The translations under genes were made by a program, and so were the position numbers. DNA of 64,000 nucleotides. Origin: Pseudanabaena sp. BC1403. GTDB taxonomy: Bacteria; Cyanobacteriota; Cyanobacteriia; Pseudanabaenales; Pseudanabaenaceae. This document shows positions 15,756 through 25,284 of the stretch, piece after piece. The notes under the pieces were generated by a model. It made no database searches, was not told the DNA's origin, and was given only the letters and a program-made list of their open reading frames with translations. The stretch covers positions 29,279-93,278 of the forward strand of contig NZ_PDDM01000022.1 in NCBI RefSeq assembly GCF_002914585.1, given 5' to 3'. The first letter of the stretch is position 1. Each line of letters begins with the position of its first letter.

Positions 15756-15795
15756 TATATCGTAGGGGCAATTCATGAATTGCCCCTACGATATA
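15756..15795. repeat. perfect 40-bp palindrome
   Basis: Twenty bases (TATATCGTAGGGGCAATTCA) are followed directly by their reverse complement, with no loop. The GTAGGGGCAATTCATGAATTGCCCC core is one I recognise as a widespread palindromic repeat of many cyanobacterial genomes. It ends 2 bases before the dapL stop. Confidence 0.85.
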
Positions 15796-15797
15796 CC

Positions 15798-17030
15798 TTA
15801 TTTGAACTTGTCGAGAATGCGACGCATGGCTTCATTCACGTTATCGCGGCTATTGAAAGCCGAAATACGGAAGTAACCTTCACCTGCTGCACCAAAACCA
15901 GAACCTGGGGTTCCCACCACATTACAGGTTTGCAAGAGCTTGTCAAAGAAGTCCCAACTGGTCAGCCCTGCGGGAGTCTTCACCCACACATAGGGAGCAT
16001 TCTCGCCACCATAGACAGCCAAACCTGCTTCGGTCAATTTCTCACGGATGATCTTGGCATTTTCCATGTAGAAGTCAATCAAGGCTCTAGTTTGCGCTTT
16101 TCCTTCTTCAGAATAGACTGCCTCAGCACCACGCTGGACGATGTAGGAAACGCCATTAAACTTAGTGGATTGACGACGATTCCAGAGCTTCCAGAGTTCG
16201 ACGTTAGAACCATCTTTAGCCTTGCCAATCAAGTTTTTAGGCACAACGGTTAACGCGCAACGAGTACCTGTAAATCCTGCATTCTTCGAGAAAGAACGGA
16301 ACTCGATCGCACATTCCTTAGCGCCTTCAATTTCATAAATTGAGTGAGGAAGGTTAGGGTCGGTGATAAATGCTTCGTAGGCGGCATCAAAGAAGATGAT
16401 CGAACCGTTAGCACGCGCATAATCAACCCATGCTTGCAAATGTTCCTTAGTAGCAGTTGCGCCTGTGGGATTGTTGGGGAAGCAGAGATAAATCAGATCG
16501 ACCTTTTGGGTTGGGATCTCGGCGGTGAAATTATTTTCGGCAGTTACTGGCAAATAAACTAAGCCTTCGTATTCGCCTTTGTCGTTGATGTCGCCTGTGT
16601 GACCTGCCATGACGTTGGTATCGACATACACGGGATAGACAGGATCGGTAACGGCAATAATATTGTCATCGCCAAAAATATCGAGAATGTTGCCGCAGTC
16701 GCACTTAGAGCCATCGGAAATGAAAATCTCGGAAGCGTCAATATCACAGCCTCTTGCCTGAAAATCATTTGCCGCAATCTTTTCACGCAACCATGCGTAG
16801 CCTTGTTCGGGGCCATATCCCTTGAATGAATTGCGATCGCCCATATCTTCGACAGCCTTGATCATGGCATCACGACAGGCTTGGGGCAAGGGTTCGGTGA
16901 CATCGCCAATGCCGAGACGGATCACTTTCGCGTCAGGATTTGCCTCGATAAAGGCGTTTACCCGTCTTGCAATTTCGGGAAACAGGTAGCCTGCCTTGAG
17001 TTTGAGATAGTTGTCGTTAACGGTAGCCAT
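15798..17030 (-). CDS. dapL: LL-diaminopimelate aminotransferase
   Basis: 410 residues. Fold-type I PLP enzyme with [14 protein letters not shown], the nucleotide-like [24 protein letters not shown] segment ([17 protein letters not shown]), NNPTGA and the PLP lysine region [13 protein letters not shown]. DapL converts tetrahydrodipicolinate directly to LL-diaminopimelate, the lysine/peptidoglycan route used by cyanobacteria, plants and chlamydiae. Length and motifs are standard. Single gene with the 40-bp palindrome at its 3' end. Confidence 0.96.
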   Translation of the reverse strand: MATVNDNYLKLKAGYLFPEIARRVNAFIEANPDAKVIRLGIGDVTEPLPQACRDAMIKAVEDMGDRNSFKGYGPEQGYAWLREKIAANDFQARGCDIDASEIFISDGSKCDCGNILDIFGDDNIIAVTDPVYPVYVDTNVMAGHTGDINDKGEYEGLVYLPVTAENNFTAEIPTQKVDLIYLCFPNNPTGATATKEHLQAWVDYARANGSIIFFDAAYEAFITDPNLPHSIYEIEGAKECAIEFRSFSKNAGFTGTRCALTVVPKNLIGKAKDGSNVELWKLWNRRQSTKFNGVSYIVQRGAEAVYSEEGKAQTRALIDFYMENAKIIREKLTEAGLAVYGGENAPYVWVKTPAGLTSWDFFDKLLQTCNVVGTPGSGFGAAGEGYFRISAFNSRDNVNEAMRRILDKFK

Positions 17031-17109
17031 GATGGATGAGTTAATCTTTTTTGATTTTTGTATAGTTTTATATTATGCCTTTATCAAGTTACTTAAGTCA
17101 CCAAAAGCT

Positions 17110-17172
17110 CTAATAGACTTCATCATGACTGCCAATATCTACTAGCAAAATCACCATTTCCAGTAGTTTCTT
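17110..17172 (-). pseudogene. possible RelE/ParE-type toxin remnant
   Basis: On the minus strand the frame reads KKLLEMVILLVDIGSHDEVY and then a stop. The DIG-x-HDEVY ending resembles the C-terminus of RelE/HigB-like toxins of cyanobacteria. No upstream part is present, because the neighbouring gene ends here. This is a short match from memory and could be chance. Confidence 0.35.
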
Positions 17173-17575
17173 ATCCTAGTAAGTCTGCTAACAAATCATC
17201 GACAGAACCGCTTTTCGCTGTGCCATCTTTAAAAGCCTGTTGTACTTCTTGAGCGTTAGCCAAAATTTCAGCATTGCGTACTTGAAACTCTCTCAGGAAT
17301 TTAAAAAACATTTCAAAGCCTGTCTTTTCATCGTGACAGGAGAGCATGATTAGTTTTGCCCATGAGGCAACGGATCTTACGCCTAGTTTTTGCTGTAGCC
17401 AAGGCTGAAACTCGTTATAAAAGTCCTCTTCTTCTTGAGTAAGTTCATCATTAATATGACTTCGCGCACATTCATATCCAGCTAGAAACATAAATAGATC
17501 GCTAACTGATTGACGACCTAAATACATCCCTGAGTTCTTCTCAACTTTTTGCAAAAGCTCAAATAATTCAATCAT
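17171..17575 (-). CDS. hypothetical protein
   Basis: 134 residues if it starts at the ATG 17575 (MIELFELLQKVEKNSGMYLG). In-frame ATG 17611 would overlap the upstream gene. Landmarks: GRQSVSDLFMFLAGYECAR, FQPWLQQKLG, a Cys-His pair, and FFKFLREF. The pattern recalls small immunity or antitoxin-like alpha-helical proteins, but I cannot name a family. It follows the 17586-18479 gene by 10 nt, likely the same transcript, in an AT-rich region with no HIP1 sites. Confidence 0.65.
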   Translation of the reverse strand: MIELFELLQKVEKNSGMYLGRQSVSDLFMFLAGYECARSHINDELTQEEEDFYNEFQPWLQQKLGVRSVASWAKLIMLSCHDEKTGFEMFFKFLREFQVRNAEILANAQEVQQAFKDGTAKSGSVDDLLADLLG

Positions 17576-17585
17576 TTTGCTGTTT

Positions 17586-18479
17586 CTAGAAGAAACCTGT
17601 AAAATTGACATCAACTTGAAATTTTTCACTGTTCTCAATCGACATATCTATATCATCGTCGTCACCAAACCAACTACTAGTATCAATTGATATATCTTCG
17701 AGGGTTATTTGTATTAATTCTGGTGTATGGACGGGACTCAGAAATTTAAAATCAAATGGAAAATTATCCTGTAATTCTGTTGGCTCATCTTTATCGCTAC
17801 CATAATTTAAGGAAACATGGACATTTCCACATCCAGAAAAATAAATATTTGTAGAGTCAATTTTTATTATTTCGCATTCTTCAATATCCACATCTTCCAC
17901 ATAAGTATGAGTACTTAATATATCAATGTCAGATATCGTATTAGAAATAAATGTACTAACTAGTTTATTACTGATATGTTGGTATAGTTGTGATATGACT
18001 TCAGCCTTAGCATCAGAAATAACTGCAAAAATTGTTCCTAGCGAACTTAAAACCTCAGATGAAAACTTGCTACAGTCTTCATCTGAAATATTAAATGTGT
18101 TTTTATTAACATGAGTGTATTTTGATAGTAGATCTTGACTTTTACTTATTCCAGACCAAAACTCATCAATCTCTATACCTAATTCATCTTTTACATACTT
18201 ATCTGCAAGCCCACCTTGAATTGCGTATATCAATTTTTGTCTTCTGGTGGATTTGCCTTCATTACTATCTTCTATCTTGAACCATTCACACTTGACAATT
18301 TCTTCTTCTGGGGATAGCCTGCTCAGAACATGTCTATAAAGTTCTCTCATTGAGTAAGCAAAGCTATTAAATCTTAATGGATCATTTTCACTACATAGAT
18401 ACGAAATTGATGCCTTAAAAAGCTCTCTTTCAAATTCTGTCTCTAAATACTTCTCAATGTTGGAGATATCAGATCTCAT
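17586..18479 (-). CDS. hypothetical protein, possible nuclease-associated
   Basis: 297 residues from ATG 18479 (MRSDISNIEKYLETEFE). An in-frame TTG at 18527 is less likely. N-terminal helical part with FAYSMRELYRHVLSRLSP and STRRQKLIYAIQGG, a YTHVNK segment, then an acidic beta-rich C-terminal half (DVDIEECEIIKI, SWFGDDDDIDMS). It faintly resembles the predicted nuclease domain found beside pPIWI modules, but that is memory-based and uncertain. AT-rich, unlike neighbours. Confidence 0.65.
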   Translation of the reverse strand: MRSDISNIEKYLETEFERELFKASISYLCSENDPLRFNSFAYSMRELYRHVLSRLSPEEEIVKCEWFKIEDSNEGKSTRRQKLIYAIQGGLADKYVKDELGIEIDEFWSGISKSQDLLSKYTHVNKNTFNISDEDCSKFSSEVLSSLGTIFAVISDAKAEVISQLYQHISNKLVSTFISNTISDIDILSTHTYVEDVDIEECEIIKIDSTNIYFSGCGNVHVSLNYGSDKDEPTELQDNFPFDFKFLSPVHTPELIQITLEDISIDTSSWFGDDDDIDMSIENSEKFQVDVNFTGFF

Positions 18480-18554
18480 ATTAAAATAGCTACTAAAAAT
18501 TGAAATAACCCCAGAACCATAACTCAAACCTTATGCTACCGATCGAACTTCTGG

Positions 18555-18639
18555 CTAGAGAACCATTCTAAAAATGTCTATGACATAACCCCTTTAAACT
18601 TTGCAGTACGGGCGTAGCTAGAAATGGTTGACTCTCTAG
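18555..18639. other. imperfect inverted repeat in intergenic region
   Basis: CTAGAG-AACCATTCTA (18555-18570) and TAGAAATGGTTGACTCTCTAG (18619-18639) face each other between two divergent genes. It might mark an insertion junction of the AT-rich segment or hold a shared operator. The rest of 18480-18761 shows no gene. Confidence 0.4.
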
Positions 18640-18761
18640 GAATCCTTCACTATTTTATATAAAGTTGATATTATATTTGTGAGTTGTAGCATTAACACCT
18701 TGAGACATTGGGTTATCTGGGGTCTACACATACCATTCTAACTCAATACTTAAATTAGTCA

Positions 18762-19442
18762 ATGCCTCGTGAGCTATCCGATACAGATCTTCAAGAAATT
18801 CAAAAGCATTTTACCTCCTATCACTTCAATCCCTATCTTTCGGCAGCAAATAGTTTTAAGGATGCATTGCATATCTACGAAATCAATATTCAGTTATGTG
18901 AAGCAATGTATCCCTGCTTGCACACAATAGAAATCACCCTCAGAAACTCGATTCACACTGTCTTAAAAAACAAATATGGTCAAGATTGGTTCTCTTGTGA
19001 AGCATTGCAACTAACAGAGCATGAGAGAGAAGAAATTGATCAAGCAATCAAAAAACTTCAAAGACTTGGATATATAGAAGTATCAAATAGAATTGTTTCT
19101 GAAATGACTTTTGGATTTTGGAAAAGCCTGATTCAGAAAAAATTTTATGAAGATGCAATATGGAAACCATGTTGTAAAGGTATATTTGTAGCCGCTAAAC
19201 CCCGCGAACTTAATCTTAAAGTGATTAGGGGCAAAATCCAGAGAATACTAAATCTTCGTAATAAAGTCTTTCACCATGATTGTATATGGAATGATCATGA
19301 AATTTGTGATATTTACGAGGATATTTATCAATTTATATTTTGGATGAATCCCAAGGTTTTTACTTGGACTAAGAATTTTGATCGCTTTACAGAAGTATAC
19401 TCAAAGTCGTTAAGACTTCTTGATGGGCTGTGCAAGAAATAA
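18762..19442 (+). CDS. Abi-like HEPN-domain protein
   Basis: 226 residues. N-terminal SAANSFKDALHIYEINIQLCEA, CLHTIEITLRNSIHTVL, and near the C-terminus LRNKVFHHDCIW, which provides the R-x4-H motif (Arg-Asn-Lys-Val-Phe-His) of HEPN ribonucleases. This is the layout of Abi_2/AbiD/F-type phage abortive-infection proteins, thought to cleave RNA when triggered. No antitoxin gene is adjacent. Low GC and lack of HIP1 suggest horizontal gain. Confidence 0.85.
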   Translation: MPRELSDTDLQEIQKHFTSYHFNPYLSAANSFKDALHIYEINIQLCEAMYPCLHTIEITLRNSIHTVLKNKYGQDWFSCEALQLTEHEREEIDQAIKKLQRLGYIEVSNRIVSEMTFGFWKSLIQKKFYEDAIWKPCCKGIFVAAKPRELNLKVIRGKIQRILNLRNKVFHHDCIWNDHEICDIYEDIYQFIFWMNPKVFTWTKNFDRFTEVYSKSLRLLDGLCKK

Positions 19443-19479
19443 AAGTGAATTGACTCTTCAAAAGATATAGTTGGTCACA

Positions 19480-19866
19480 TTACAAAGCGCTAACTTTTAC
19501 CTCGCGCTGCGATCGCATTTTCTGAAGCTTTTTCCAAGCAGCCTCATTACCAGTTTTTACCTTTGCAGCAGTACTAATTAGGCGATCGCGATTTTGATTA
19601 GCATAATATACTTGAAGTTCTTCAGTCTCTCGAACCACTTGAGCATACTCAGCTTCCACCGCATCCCGATTTATCTCAATGTAGGATAGAGCCGCATTAA
19701 TTTGCTCATCCGTAAGTTCAAACAAACCTTGGATAAACTTAGCAGGATATTTAGTTTTTACATAGTCCATCACATCATAAAGAGTAATTCGAGTACCAGA
19801 TATTGTTAAACCTCTTTCAGTGCGAATAATCGCTACTTTTGCATTAGATTGTGAAATCATATCCAT
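19480..19866 (-). CDS. DUF433-domain protein
   Basis: 128 residues. The front half has IIRTERGLTISGTRITLYDVMDYV and LFELTDEQINAALSYIE, the DUF433 winged-helix pattern shared with VapB-like antitoxins. The second half (EYAQVVRETEELQVYYANQ) is a helical extension. No PIN-domain toxin is adjacent. It lies 36 nt downstream of a Uma2 gene and the two are probably cotranscribed, a pairing that looks common in cyanobacteria. Confidence 0.8.
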   Translation of the reverse strand: MDMISQSNAKVAIIRTERGLTISGTRITLYDVMDYVKTKYPAKFIQGLFELTDEQINAALSYIEINRDAVEAEYAQVVRETEELQVYYANQNRDRLISTAAKVKTGNEAAWKKLQKMRSQREVKVSAL

Positions 19867-19902
19867 AGCCTCCTATAGCCCAGATCTATACTACATTTAT
19901 TC

Positions 19903-20475
19903 TTAAAGCGATCGCAAGTCTAAACTAAACTCAGGCAATACATCCTCACCAGATAACACATCAGGATTATTGAGAACTTCCACGACTTGATTTTGGCGAT
20001 AAATCTCGACAATATTCGCTCTGCGATCTACCAACCAAACTAGCCTTGCGCCATTTTCGATATATTCCTGCATTTTCGCTTGAGTCTCCTTGCGAGTATC
20101 AGTTGGCGACATCAACTCCAAAACAAAATCAGGTGTAATTGGGGGAAACTTTTCTTTTTGAGAATCAGTTAACGCATTCCATCGCTCCAAACTAATCCAC
20201 GACACATCAGGCGATCGATTAGCATTATTAGGCAACTTAAAACAAGTCGATGAATCAAACACCTTGCCAAGCTTAAAGCGATTATTCCAAATCCAAAACT
20301 GAGCAATCAAACCCGCATTATAAATTCCCGTTTCTCCACCCGTCGGAGCCAAGATAATTACCTCTCCTCTAGCATTACGCTCAAACTTGACATCAGGATT
20401 GGCTAGACATAGATCGTAAAACTGATCGTCAGCTAATTTCGAGATGGGCGCAAGATTTAAAGTTACCGTATTCAT
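19903..20475 (-). CDS. Uma2-family (DUF820) putative endonuclease
   Basis: 190 residues with the family landmarks: NPDVKFERNARGEVIILAPTGGETG, NRSPDVSWISLERW, PDFVLELMSPTDTRKETQAKM, GARLVWLVDR. The Asp in SPDVSW, the Glu in FVLELMSP and the later strand form the PD-(D/E)XK-type site. It differs from 15090-15722 by having the classic xSPDxxW motif. Function in the cell unknown. Confidence 0.92.
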   Translation of the reverse strand: MNTVTLNLAPISKLADDQFYDLCLANPDVKFERNARGEVIILAPTGGETGIYNAGLIAQFWIWNNRFKLGKVFDSSTCFKLPNNANRSPDVSWISLERWNALTDSQKEKFPPITPDFVLELMSPTDTRKETQAKMQEYIENGARLVWLVDRRANIVEIYRQNQVVEVLNNPDVLSGEDVLPEFSLDLRSL

Positions 20476-20547
20476 GCTTTTAGTTTGAAGATACAGTATT
20501 AAAATCTTAGCACTTGCAACCGTTTTTCATATCCCATTAACTTATCT

Positions 20548-21171
20548 ATGCAATATCCAGATCCCAAGAATCCGCATCCAATGGCAGGATTTCCTCAAGT
20601 TTGCTTTATTCAAAACACAGTTACTAATCCGAATATCATCATCGGCGACTACACCTATTACGACGATCCCGAAGACTCCGAAAACTTTGAACGTAACGTC
20701 CTGTATCACTTTGACTTCATCGGTGACAAACTGATTATCGGTAAATTTTGCGCGATCGCAAGGGGCGTAAAATTCATCATGAACGGCGCAAACCACAGTA
20801 TGTCAGGCATCTCCACCTATCCATTTCAAATCTTTTGGAACGAGTGGAAACCACAAAATCTCGAATTTCCCTACAAAGGCGATACTGTGATTGGGAATGA
20901 TGTCTGGATCGGCTACGAGGCGGTGATTATTGCGGGAGTGAAGATTGGTGATGGCGCGATTATTGCCTCCAAATCTGTCGTTACTAAAGACGTGCCACCC
21001 TATGCGATCGTTGGTGGCAATCCTGCAACAGTTATCCGTCAGAGATTTGACGATCGCGCGATCGCAAAGCTACTCGAAATTGCTTGGTGGCATTGGGACA
21101 TTGAGAAAATCACTAGAAATCTAGATCGAATTGTAAGCGCTGATATCGCGGCTTTACAAAATTGCATGTAA
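20548..21171 (+). CDS. CatB/Vat-like hexapeptide O-acetyltransferase
   Basis: 207 residues. Left-handed beta-helix repeats ([31 protein letters not shown]) with the catalytic His in [12 protein letters not shown] and the [11 protein letters not shown] strand are the signature of xenobiotic acetyltransferases such as Vat(D) and CatB. These acetylate streptogramins or chloramphenicol with acetyl-CoA. Chromosomal cyanobacterial members may have other substrates. Monocistronic, with its own start after an AT-rich leader. Confidence 0.88.
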   Translation: MQYPDPKNPHPMAGFPQVCFIQNTVTNPNIIIGDYTYYDDPEDSENFERNVLYHFDFIGDKLIIGKFCAIARGVKFIMNGANHSMSGISTYPFQIFWNEWKPQNLEFPYKGDTVIGNDVWIGYEAVIIAGVKIGDGAIIASKSVVTKDVPPYAIVGGNPATVIRQRFDDRAIAKLLEIAWWHWDIEKITRNLDRIVSADIAALQNCM

Positions 21172-21207
21172 GTTGCGATATCTTCTTGAGGCGATCGCAA
21201 AACTTTT

Positions 21208-22221
21208 TCAAGATCGACCTTGGCTGATCGGGATCTCCAAGTCAAATTCAGTCCCCTGCCCAGAATCCGAAGTGCATTTAAGTGAACCGCCATGTCGTTC
21301 TACCACAATCTGGTAGCTAACAGTTAACCCCAGACCAGTTCCTTTTCCTACAGGTTTGGTAGTAAAAAACGGATCGAATATCTGTTTCTGGATATCCTCT
21401 GTCATACCTATACCATTATCTCTAATCCGAACTTCCACAGAATTACCCTGTAGAGACTTTCCTGTAGATATCCAAATTGCAGGCGTTTTGCCTAGTCTTT
21501 TATTATCTTCTATTGATAATAAAGGAGCAACTTTGAAGGACTTTTCTAAAGCATCAATCGCATTATTAATGATATTCATGAAAACTTGATTTAGCTGTCC
21601 AGCATAACAGTCAACCAAAGATAAGTTGCCATATTCTTTATGCACTTCAATTTTAGAACCTGCGATCGCAGACTCTAAACGATTTCGGACAAGTACTAAA
21701 GTGCTATCAAGACCTTCATGAATGTTAACTAATTTCATTTCTGCTTCGTCTAAGCGTGCAAAGTTGCGCAACGATAATACTATTGAGCTAATACGTTCAG
21801 TTCCAACCTTCATTGAGGTAAGAATCTCAGGTAAATCTTGCCTGAGAAAATCTAGGTCAACATCTTCAATTGCCTTTTGAATTGCAGATACTGGTTGGGG
21901 ATAATGCTCCTGATAAAGATGCAACAGATGAAATAAGTCTTGAGTATATTGATGAAAATGATTTAGATTGCCATGAATAAAATTGACGGGATTATTAATC
22001 TCATGAGCTACTCCCCCAACCAGTAGCCCAAGGCTATACATCTTCTCAGACTGAATCAACTGCGCCGTTTGTTGAAGCTTCAAAAGAGCCAGCTCTAATT
22101 CCTCCGATTTTTTAGTAGTCTCTTGTTCATATACTTCGAGCAGTTGTTCGAGGGCGATTACCTGATCCTTGAGTTGCTCGATCTCTTTATTATCTTTGTC
22201 TCTATCTAGATCGGAATTCAT
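21208..22221 (-). CDS. soluble sensor histidine kinase
   Basis: 337 residues. N-terminal coiled coil (~1-55, Glu/Leu/Lys-rich), H-box [20 protein letters not shown], then N-box [11 protein letters not shown]1 IRDNGIGM, and G2 [10 protein letters not shown] of the HATPase domain. No transmembrane or sensory domain of its own. This class in cyanobacteria often works with a separate input protein. The upstream minus-strand gene 22650-23381 is such a candidate. No response regulator is next to it. Confidence 0.92.
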   Translation of the reverse strand: MNSDLDRDKDNKEIEQLKDQVIALEQLLEVYEQETTKKSEELELALLKLQQTAQLIQSEKMYSLGLLVGGVAHEINNPVNFIHGNLNHFHQYTQDLFHLLHLYQEHYPQPVSAIQKAIEDVDLDFLRQDLPEILTSMKVGTERISSIVLSLRNFARLDEAEMKLVNIHEGLDSTLVLVRNRLESAIAGSKIEVHKEYGNLSLVDCYAGQLNQVFMNIINNAIDALEKSFKVAPLLSIEDNKRLGKTPAIWISTGKSLQGNSVEVRIRDNGIGMTEDIQKQIFDPFFTTKPVGKGTGLGLTVSYQIVVERHGGSLKCTSDSGQGTEFDLEIPISQGRS

Positions 22222-22429
22222 AAAACTGTTGCGGGATAATGTACAGACTTGTTGAAGAGGTAAAATAAGAGCTTAAGGAATTAAGAAATCAGTATAAGTA
22301 TATGTAACATAGATAGGTTCCAAAACTCTCTATTCAACAACATTGAAATACCACACTGTTGAGGATATCTGATTGACTATCAAAATGATGAACTATGCCT
22401 CAAACCCATTTATAGCTGGCTTTTCAGTC

Positions 22430-22534
22430 TACAGCAATTTGCTTTCAAAACTGCCACAAATACTAATGTAAAACCCATTGCGGGGCTTCGCCCTGCGACC
22501 CTTCTTGTGGCGGGTTTGATCGAACACTGCTGTA
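22430..22534. repeat. family-B element, TACAGCA/TGCTGTA ends
   Basis: Inverted ends TACAGCA (22430-22436) and TGCTGTA (22528-22534). Inside are CTGCCACAA / TTGTGGC and AAACCC / GGGTTT arms and a GGGGCTTCGCCC tip. It fills the 428-nt gap between the kinase and the sensor gene. The rest of the gap shows no gene. Confidence 0.7.
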
Positions 22535-22649
22535 ATTTAGGCGCAAAAAGCTAAAACCCCTATGCCAATAAAGGTTTGAGATAATCAAAGACGACTTTTG
22601 ATAGTCAATCATTGAGGATGCTTAGTGAGAAATCAATTTTAACCTATCA

Positions 22650-23381
22650 TTATTGATTGTCAAAAATCTGTTTACCTTCAAAAGGGAACAAAGCCATTTT
22701 GGCATTGAGCGCTAGAGTTTTGAACATGTCAGCCTTGTCCCGAGTAATATTCACTTTGGCAAACATCACGACCGCTAAGAGATTTCCTGAAGGCAGCATC
22801 CCTCCAAATCCCAATACAGACTTGATGCCATATGGCACGACAAACTCTGCTTGTGCAGGAACATGAGGGTTACCTAAAGCTTGACCAATATGGAAGACAT
22901 TAAAGCTTCTTTGCTCAATATCTACTAAAATTGCTGGATCTGGTTCTAAAACCGTGCCTATTTCTAAGCCAAACTGCTTGATTAATTGTGAAATCATTGG
23001 CGATTGAGCAACCACATTTTCGCTAAGTAATGGTATAGCTTGATGACCAAATGAATCTTGTCTAGTATTCCACGCTTGTTGTTCTCCCGCTGTAGCAAGC
23101 AAGGTTAAGCATTTTGTCTGTGGATTTTCTGGTGCTTTGCCTAAATTTTGATCTACAACTCTCTGCAAGCTCGGCTCTAGATCTATATATGGATGGGTTT
23201 TAAATAATCGCACCAATGCAAATGATTTGCTCTGATCTTGTTCATTAATGAAGTTGTCATAAAGATGTCCAACAATTAAGTTGGCTACTGCTTCCATGTT
23301 TGCCATACCCACTGACGATTTGCGTAGTGCAGCACCACAATTCGTCATATCTTTGATAGTAAATTTTTCTAGATTGTACAT
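22650..23381 (-). CDS. stand-alone sensory domain protein
   Basis: 243 residues. It opens MYNLEKFTIKDMTNCGAALRK, a start I associate with the N-terminal input domain of several cyanobacterial and proteobacterial diguanylate cyclases and kinases. Later GVAM-like FVVPYGIKSVLGFGGMLPSGN and MFAKVNITRDKADMFKTLAL read like a GAF-type fold. No output domain. Likely input partner of the adjacent kinase at 21208-22221 by proximity and strand. The ligand is unknown. Confidence 0.7.
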   Translation of the reverse strand: MYNLEKFTIKDMTNCGAALRKSSVGMANMEAVANLIVGHLYDNFINEQDQSKSFALVRLFKTHPYIDLEPSLQRVVDQNLGKAPENPQTKCLTLLATAGEQQAWNTRQDSFGHQAIPLLSENVVAQSPMISQLIKQFGLEIGTVLEPDPAILVDIEQRSFNVFHIGQALGNPHVPAQAEFVVPYGIKSVLGFGGMLPSGNLLAVVMFAKVNITRDKADMFKTLALNAKMALFPFEGKQIFDNQ

Positions 23382-23611
23382 TGCTGATGTGAGGGGCTAA
23401 ATTCGCGCAATTATATTTTTATTATTGATAACATTTTGCGGATACCAATAGAGTCTCTGCTGAAATATTTTTCTGTTCAACTACTCAAGCTTTTAGACCA
23501 TACCTTGATTAAATCTCACCCTAACTTCTAGAAACTTTGCTCTTATGGCTCTATTGCTGTCCAACTTTGTTCGTAGTTCCGTAGTATTCTTGATTAAGAG
23601 TCGGAATTTGT

Positions 23612-25264
23612 ATGGAATTTAACTACAGCTACAAAGGCAGTTCGTCAGTGTCTGGACAAGGCGATCGCACAGCGATGTCGTTCTCGCCTGACGTGACAAG
23701 GCAACCCACTTACTTTAGAGGTGAACTGCACCAGAATATTGCCTTTCGAGAAGCGATTAGTGCCTTGCATGACGTTGTAGTCTCTGACCTTCGTTTTAAG
23801 CCAAAGGATAAAGAAGCTTACAAAGCTTGGGCAGCCCAACGCAATGAGATTGACTGGCAACTGGTCGCCGCCCAACGCCAAGAAGTTACAGATAGGATCA
23901 AAGCCCTCCAAGCCGATCTCACCGATCTAAATCGGCGCAGTTCGGAACGGATGTCTGGATTTTATCGAGCCACCGCGAGATATTTTGATTATCTCTATCA
24001 AAAAGATCGAGATTATTGGTTTGTGCTTGACCCTGTAATTACCGTTCATCCCGACGAAGTTTTCTTTGAATGCTTTAGCCAAGATGAGTCTAGCTATGGT
24101 CGTCTGGGGGCTAGCTATGAGGTATTTAAGAATATTGATGAATTTGCCTGTGGCACTACCAATATCGATTACTCCGCCGCACTCTACGACGAGTTCCAAA
24201 AGATTCGCAGTTATAAACGGACGTTATTGGAGGTCGATCCTTCGGGGTTTGAAGTAAAGACCACAGGAGAGGCTGACTATAAAGAAGTCAAAATCGATCT
24301 GCCAGATACTTGGGTGCGCGGCTTTTTGCAGGTTAGCTCGGCAATGTCACTTCCTGCAATTCGCTTTGACCTCCATCCTACTGATATTTATAATATCTGT
24401 TTTGTTTTGCGTCGTCGCAAAGAAAAGCAGGGCCCGCGCAGTATGCGCTATATTCTCAAGCCGAACGAACCTATCCGAATTGTATTTGAGCCTTGGGGAA
24501 CGGAAATAGTCTGTTCCCGTTCAATTTATGAAGGCAATAGCGATCGCACGATCCGTGTTTGGGGTCGTCGTCGCCTCTTGATTTTGGAGCGACTGATTCC
24601 CGTTGCGCGTAAATTCACCGTGCATTTACTTGGCAATGGAATGCCTTCTTTTTATGTCGCCGATCTTGAAGATATGTCCTTCACCTTGGGTTTATCGGGC
24701 TGGACGGCTAATGACTGGGCAAAGGCGAGTAATTTTGATTTACTTGCGCCTAGGGCGAATGTTGATGATCGCACCAAACGCCAGATTTTTGAAGCCCTCA
24801 AGCAGAATTGGGTAGAATCCCCTGACGCTCTGGCAGCAAGACTCAGACTGGATCGCTCGGTGGTTCTTGGTGCACTCAGTGCCTATACTCAGGCGGGTAG
24901 AGCGATTTATGACTTAAATAAGCAGATCTATCGCGTGCGCGAACTGTCCAATGTGCCTTTGCCGATGGATAAACTGCGCTTTGCTAGCGATCGCGAAGCC
25001 CAAGCAAGTCAATTTTTAGAACAAAATGCCGTGCGGATTACCAATGACAATATTGATACTTCGGGAACTCAATTTTTGCAAGGAGAAGTGCGCCACAAAA
25101 ATCAAACTTTCCTACCTGTGGTCACGCTCGATCGCGATCTACGCATTGTTCACGCCGAATGTACTTGCAACTGGCATCAACAAAACAAGCTATTTAAAGG
25201 GCCATGCGAACATATCCTCGCATTGCGAATGCATAGCGATCGCATCGCTAATGCAATTGTGTAA
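23612..25264 (+). CDS. SWIM zinc-finger protein
   Basis: 550 residues. The C-terminal CxCx(n)CxH SWIM motif is seen as ECTCNWHQQNKLFKGPCEHIL. The long N-terminal part has a coiled stretch (QRQEVTDRIKALQADLTDLNRR) and no other known domain. SWIM domains bind DNA or proteins. In E. coli the SWIM protein YehQ is encoded with a WGR-HEAT protein (MolR/YehI), a MoxR ATPase and a VWA protein. A WGR-HEAT gene is present here at 28137-31340, so the two probably belong to that kind of system although four genes now separate them. Confidence 0.85.
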   Translation: MEFNYSYKGSSSVSGQGDRTAMSFSPDVTRQPTYFRGELHQNIAFREAISALHDVVVSDLRFKPKDKEAYKAWAAQRNEIDWQLVAAQRQEVTDRIKALQADLTDLNRRSSERMSGFYRATARYFDYLYQKDRDYWFVLDPVITVHPDEVFFECFSQDESSYGRLGASYEVFKNIDEFACGTTNIDYSAALYDEFQKIRSYKRTLLEVDPSGFEVKTTGEADYKEVKIDLPDTWVRGFLQVSSAMSLPAIRFDLHPTDIYNICFVLRRRKEKQGPRSMRYILKPNEPIRIVFEPWGTEIVCSRSIYEGNSDRTIRVWGRRRLLILERLIPVARKFTVHLLGNGMPSFYVADLEDMSFTLGLSGWTANDWAKASNFDLLAPRANVDDRTKRQIFEALKQNWVESPDALAARLRLDRSVVLGALSAYTQAGRAIYDLNKQIYRVRELSNVPLPMDKLRFASDREAQASQFLEQNAVRITNDNIDTSGTQFLQGEVRHKNQTFLPVVTLDRDLRIVHAECTCNWHQQNKLFKGPCEHILALRMHSDRIANAIV

Positions 25265-25284
25265 TACCCTTTCGTTGCTCTTGT

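Noticed and set aside
15708..16253. 181-residue frame opposite dapL
   Set aside because: Antisense shadow of a well-conserved gene.
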